From NCBI GenBank assembly GCA_021801615.1, contig JAJYXS010000216.1, positions 1-5,345 on the forward strand: a stretch of 5,345 nt of DNA, in the 5' to 3' direction. This document shows positions 5,273-5,345 of this stretch, piece after piece (within the stretch, counting starts at the first letter, position 1; each line of letters begins with the position of its first letter). This stretch comes from Actinomycetes bacterium. GTDB lineage: Bacteria > Actinomycetota > Acidimicrobiia > Acidimicrobiales > RAAP-2. The notes under the pieces were generated by a model. The model saw only the letters and a list, made by a program, of their open reading frames with translations. It did not search any database and was not told where the DNA came from. The position numbers were made by a program, and so were the translations under genes.

Positions 5273-5345
5273 ATGACTGCCCCCCAGATCGCCGTCATCG
5301 GCCTCCCCGGCCTGGCGCGCGCCCTCGTCACGGCGGGCTACGACG
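5273..5345 (+). CDS. 5' end of a gene of unknown function (partial)
   Basis: ATG at 5273 opens a frame that runs off the window after 24 codons. The start reads MTAPQIAVIGLPGLAR, a hydrophobic strand followed by a Gly-containing turn and a helix, as at the beginning of a Rossmann-like, receiver-like or ParA/CpaE-type domain; this is too short to decide. In-frame upstream codons back to the stop of the 260-residue gene contain no other start. It lies 75 bases downstream of that gene in the same direction, so the two may be co-transcribed. A 12-codon frame (5241-5276, MRNRLESVPAR) ends in an ATGA overlap with this start and might couple translation, but it may be chance. No clear Shine-Dalgarno sequence. 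Confidence 0.55.
   Translation, partial: MTAPQIAVIGLPGLARALVTAGYD

Noticed and set aside
4402..5331. Several - strand frames opposite the 260-residue gene
   Set aside because: Arg/Pro/Gly-rich, no motifs, and the + frame has the more protein-like composition. The 129-residue frame at 4859-5248 looks least bad but still mirrors the + strand codons.

Overview
High-GC bacterial DNA, most like an actinobacterium (G/C-rich third codon positions, GTG starts, long antisense open frames). No species-level marker is visible. The centre is a replication module of the kind found on plasmids or integrative elements. Nothing in the window (no integrase, partition or transfer gene) shows which kind of element it is.

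Layout. Bases 1-40 may hold the tail of a + strand gene. Bases 78-126 carry two copies of a 19-bp repeat that looks like the end of an IS21-type insertion sequence. A two-gene operon on the - strand follows. It starts with a 243-residue archaeo-eukaryotic-type primase/polymerase (prim-pol, 3611 to 2880). This overlaps by 4 bases (GTGA) an 887-residue P-loop NTPase, a probable replicative helicase with a DUF927-like arrangement (2883 to 220), which ends in an acidic tail with a terminal Phe.

Upstream of the operon is a roughly 800-bp noncoding region (3612-4414), much less GC-rich than the rest. It has ten GTTAC/GTAAC pentamers within 529 bp, three diverged copies of a longer repeat, several inverted repeats and a 44-bp stretch that is about 82% A+T. 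Together with the adjacent prim-pol this is the best candidate for the origin of replication and/or the control region of the rep operon, and it is the most interesting part of the window.

On the far side, on the + strand, are an unrecognised 260-residue Trp-rich protein (4415-5197) and the first 24 codons of another gene (5273 onward), so the AT-rich region lies between divergent genes. Working model (inference): the repeats bind an initiator or regulator, the AT-rich stretch melts, the helicase loads, and the prim-pol primes.
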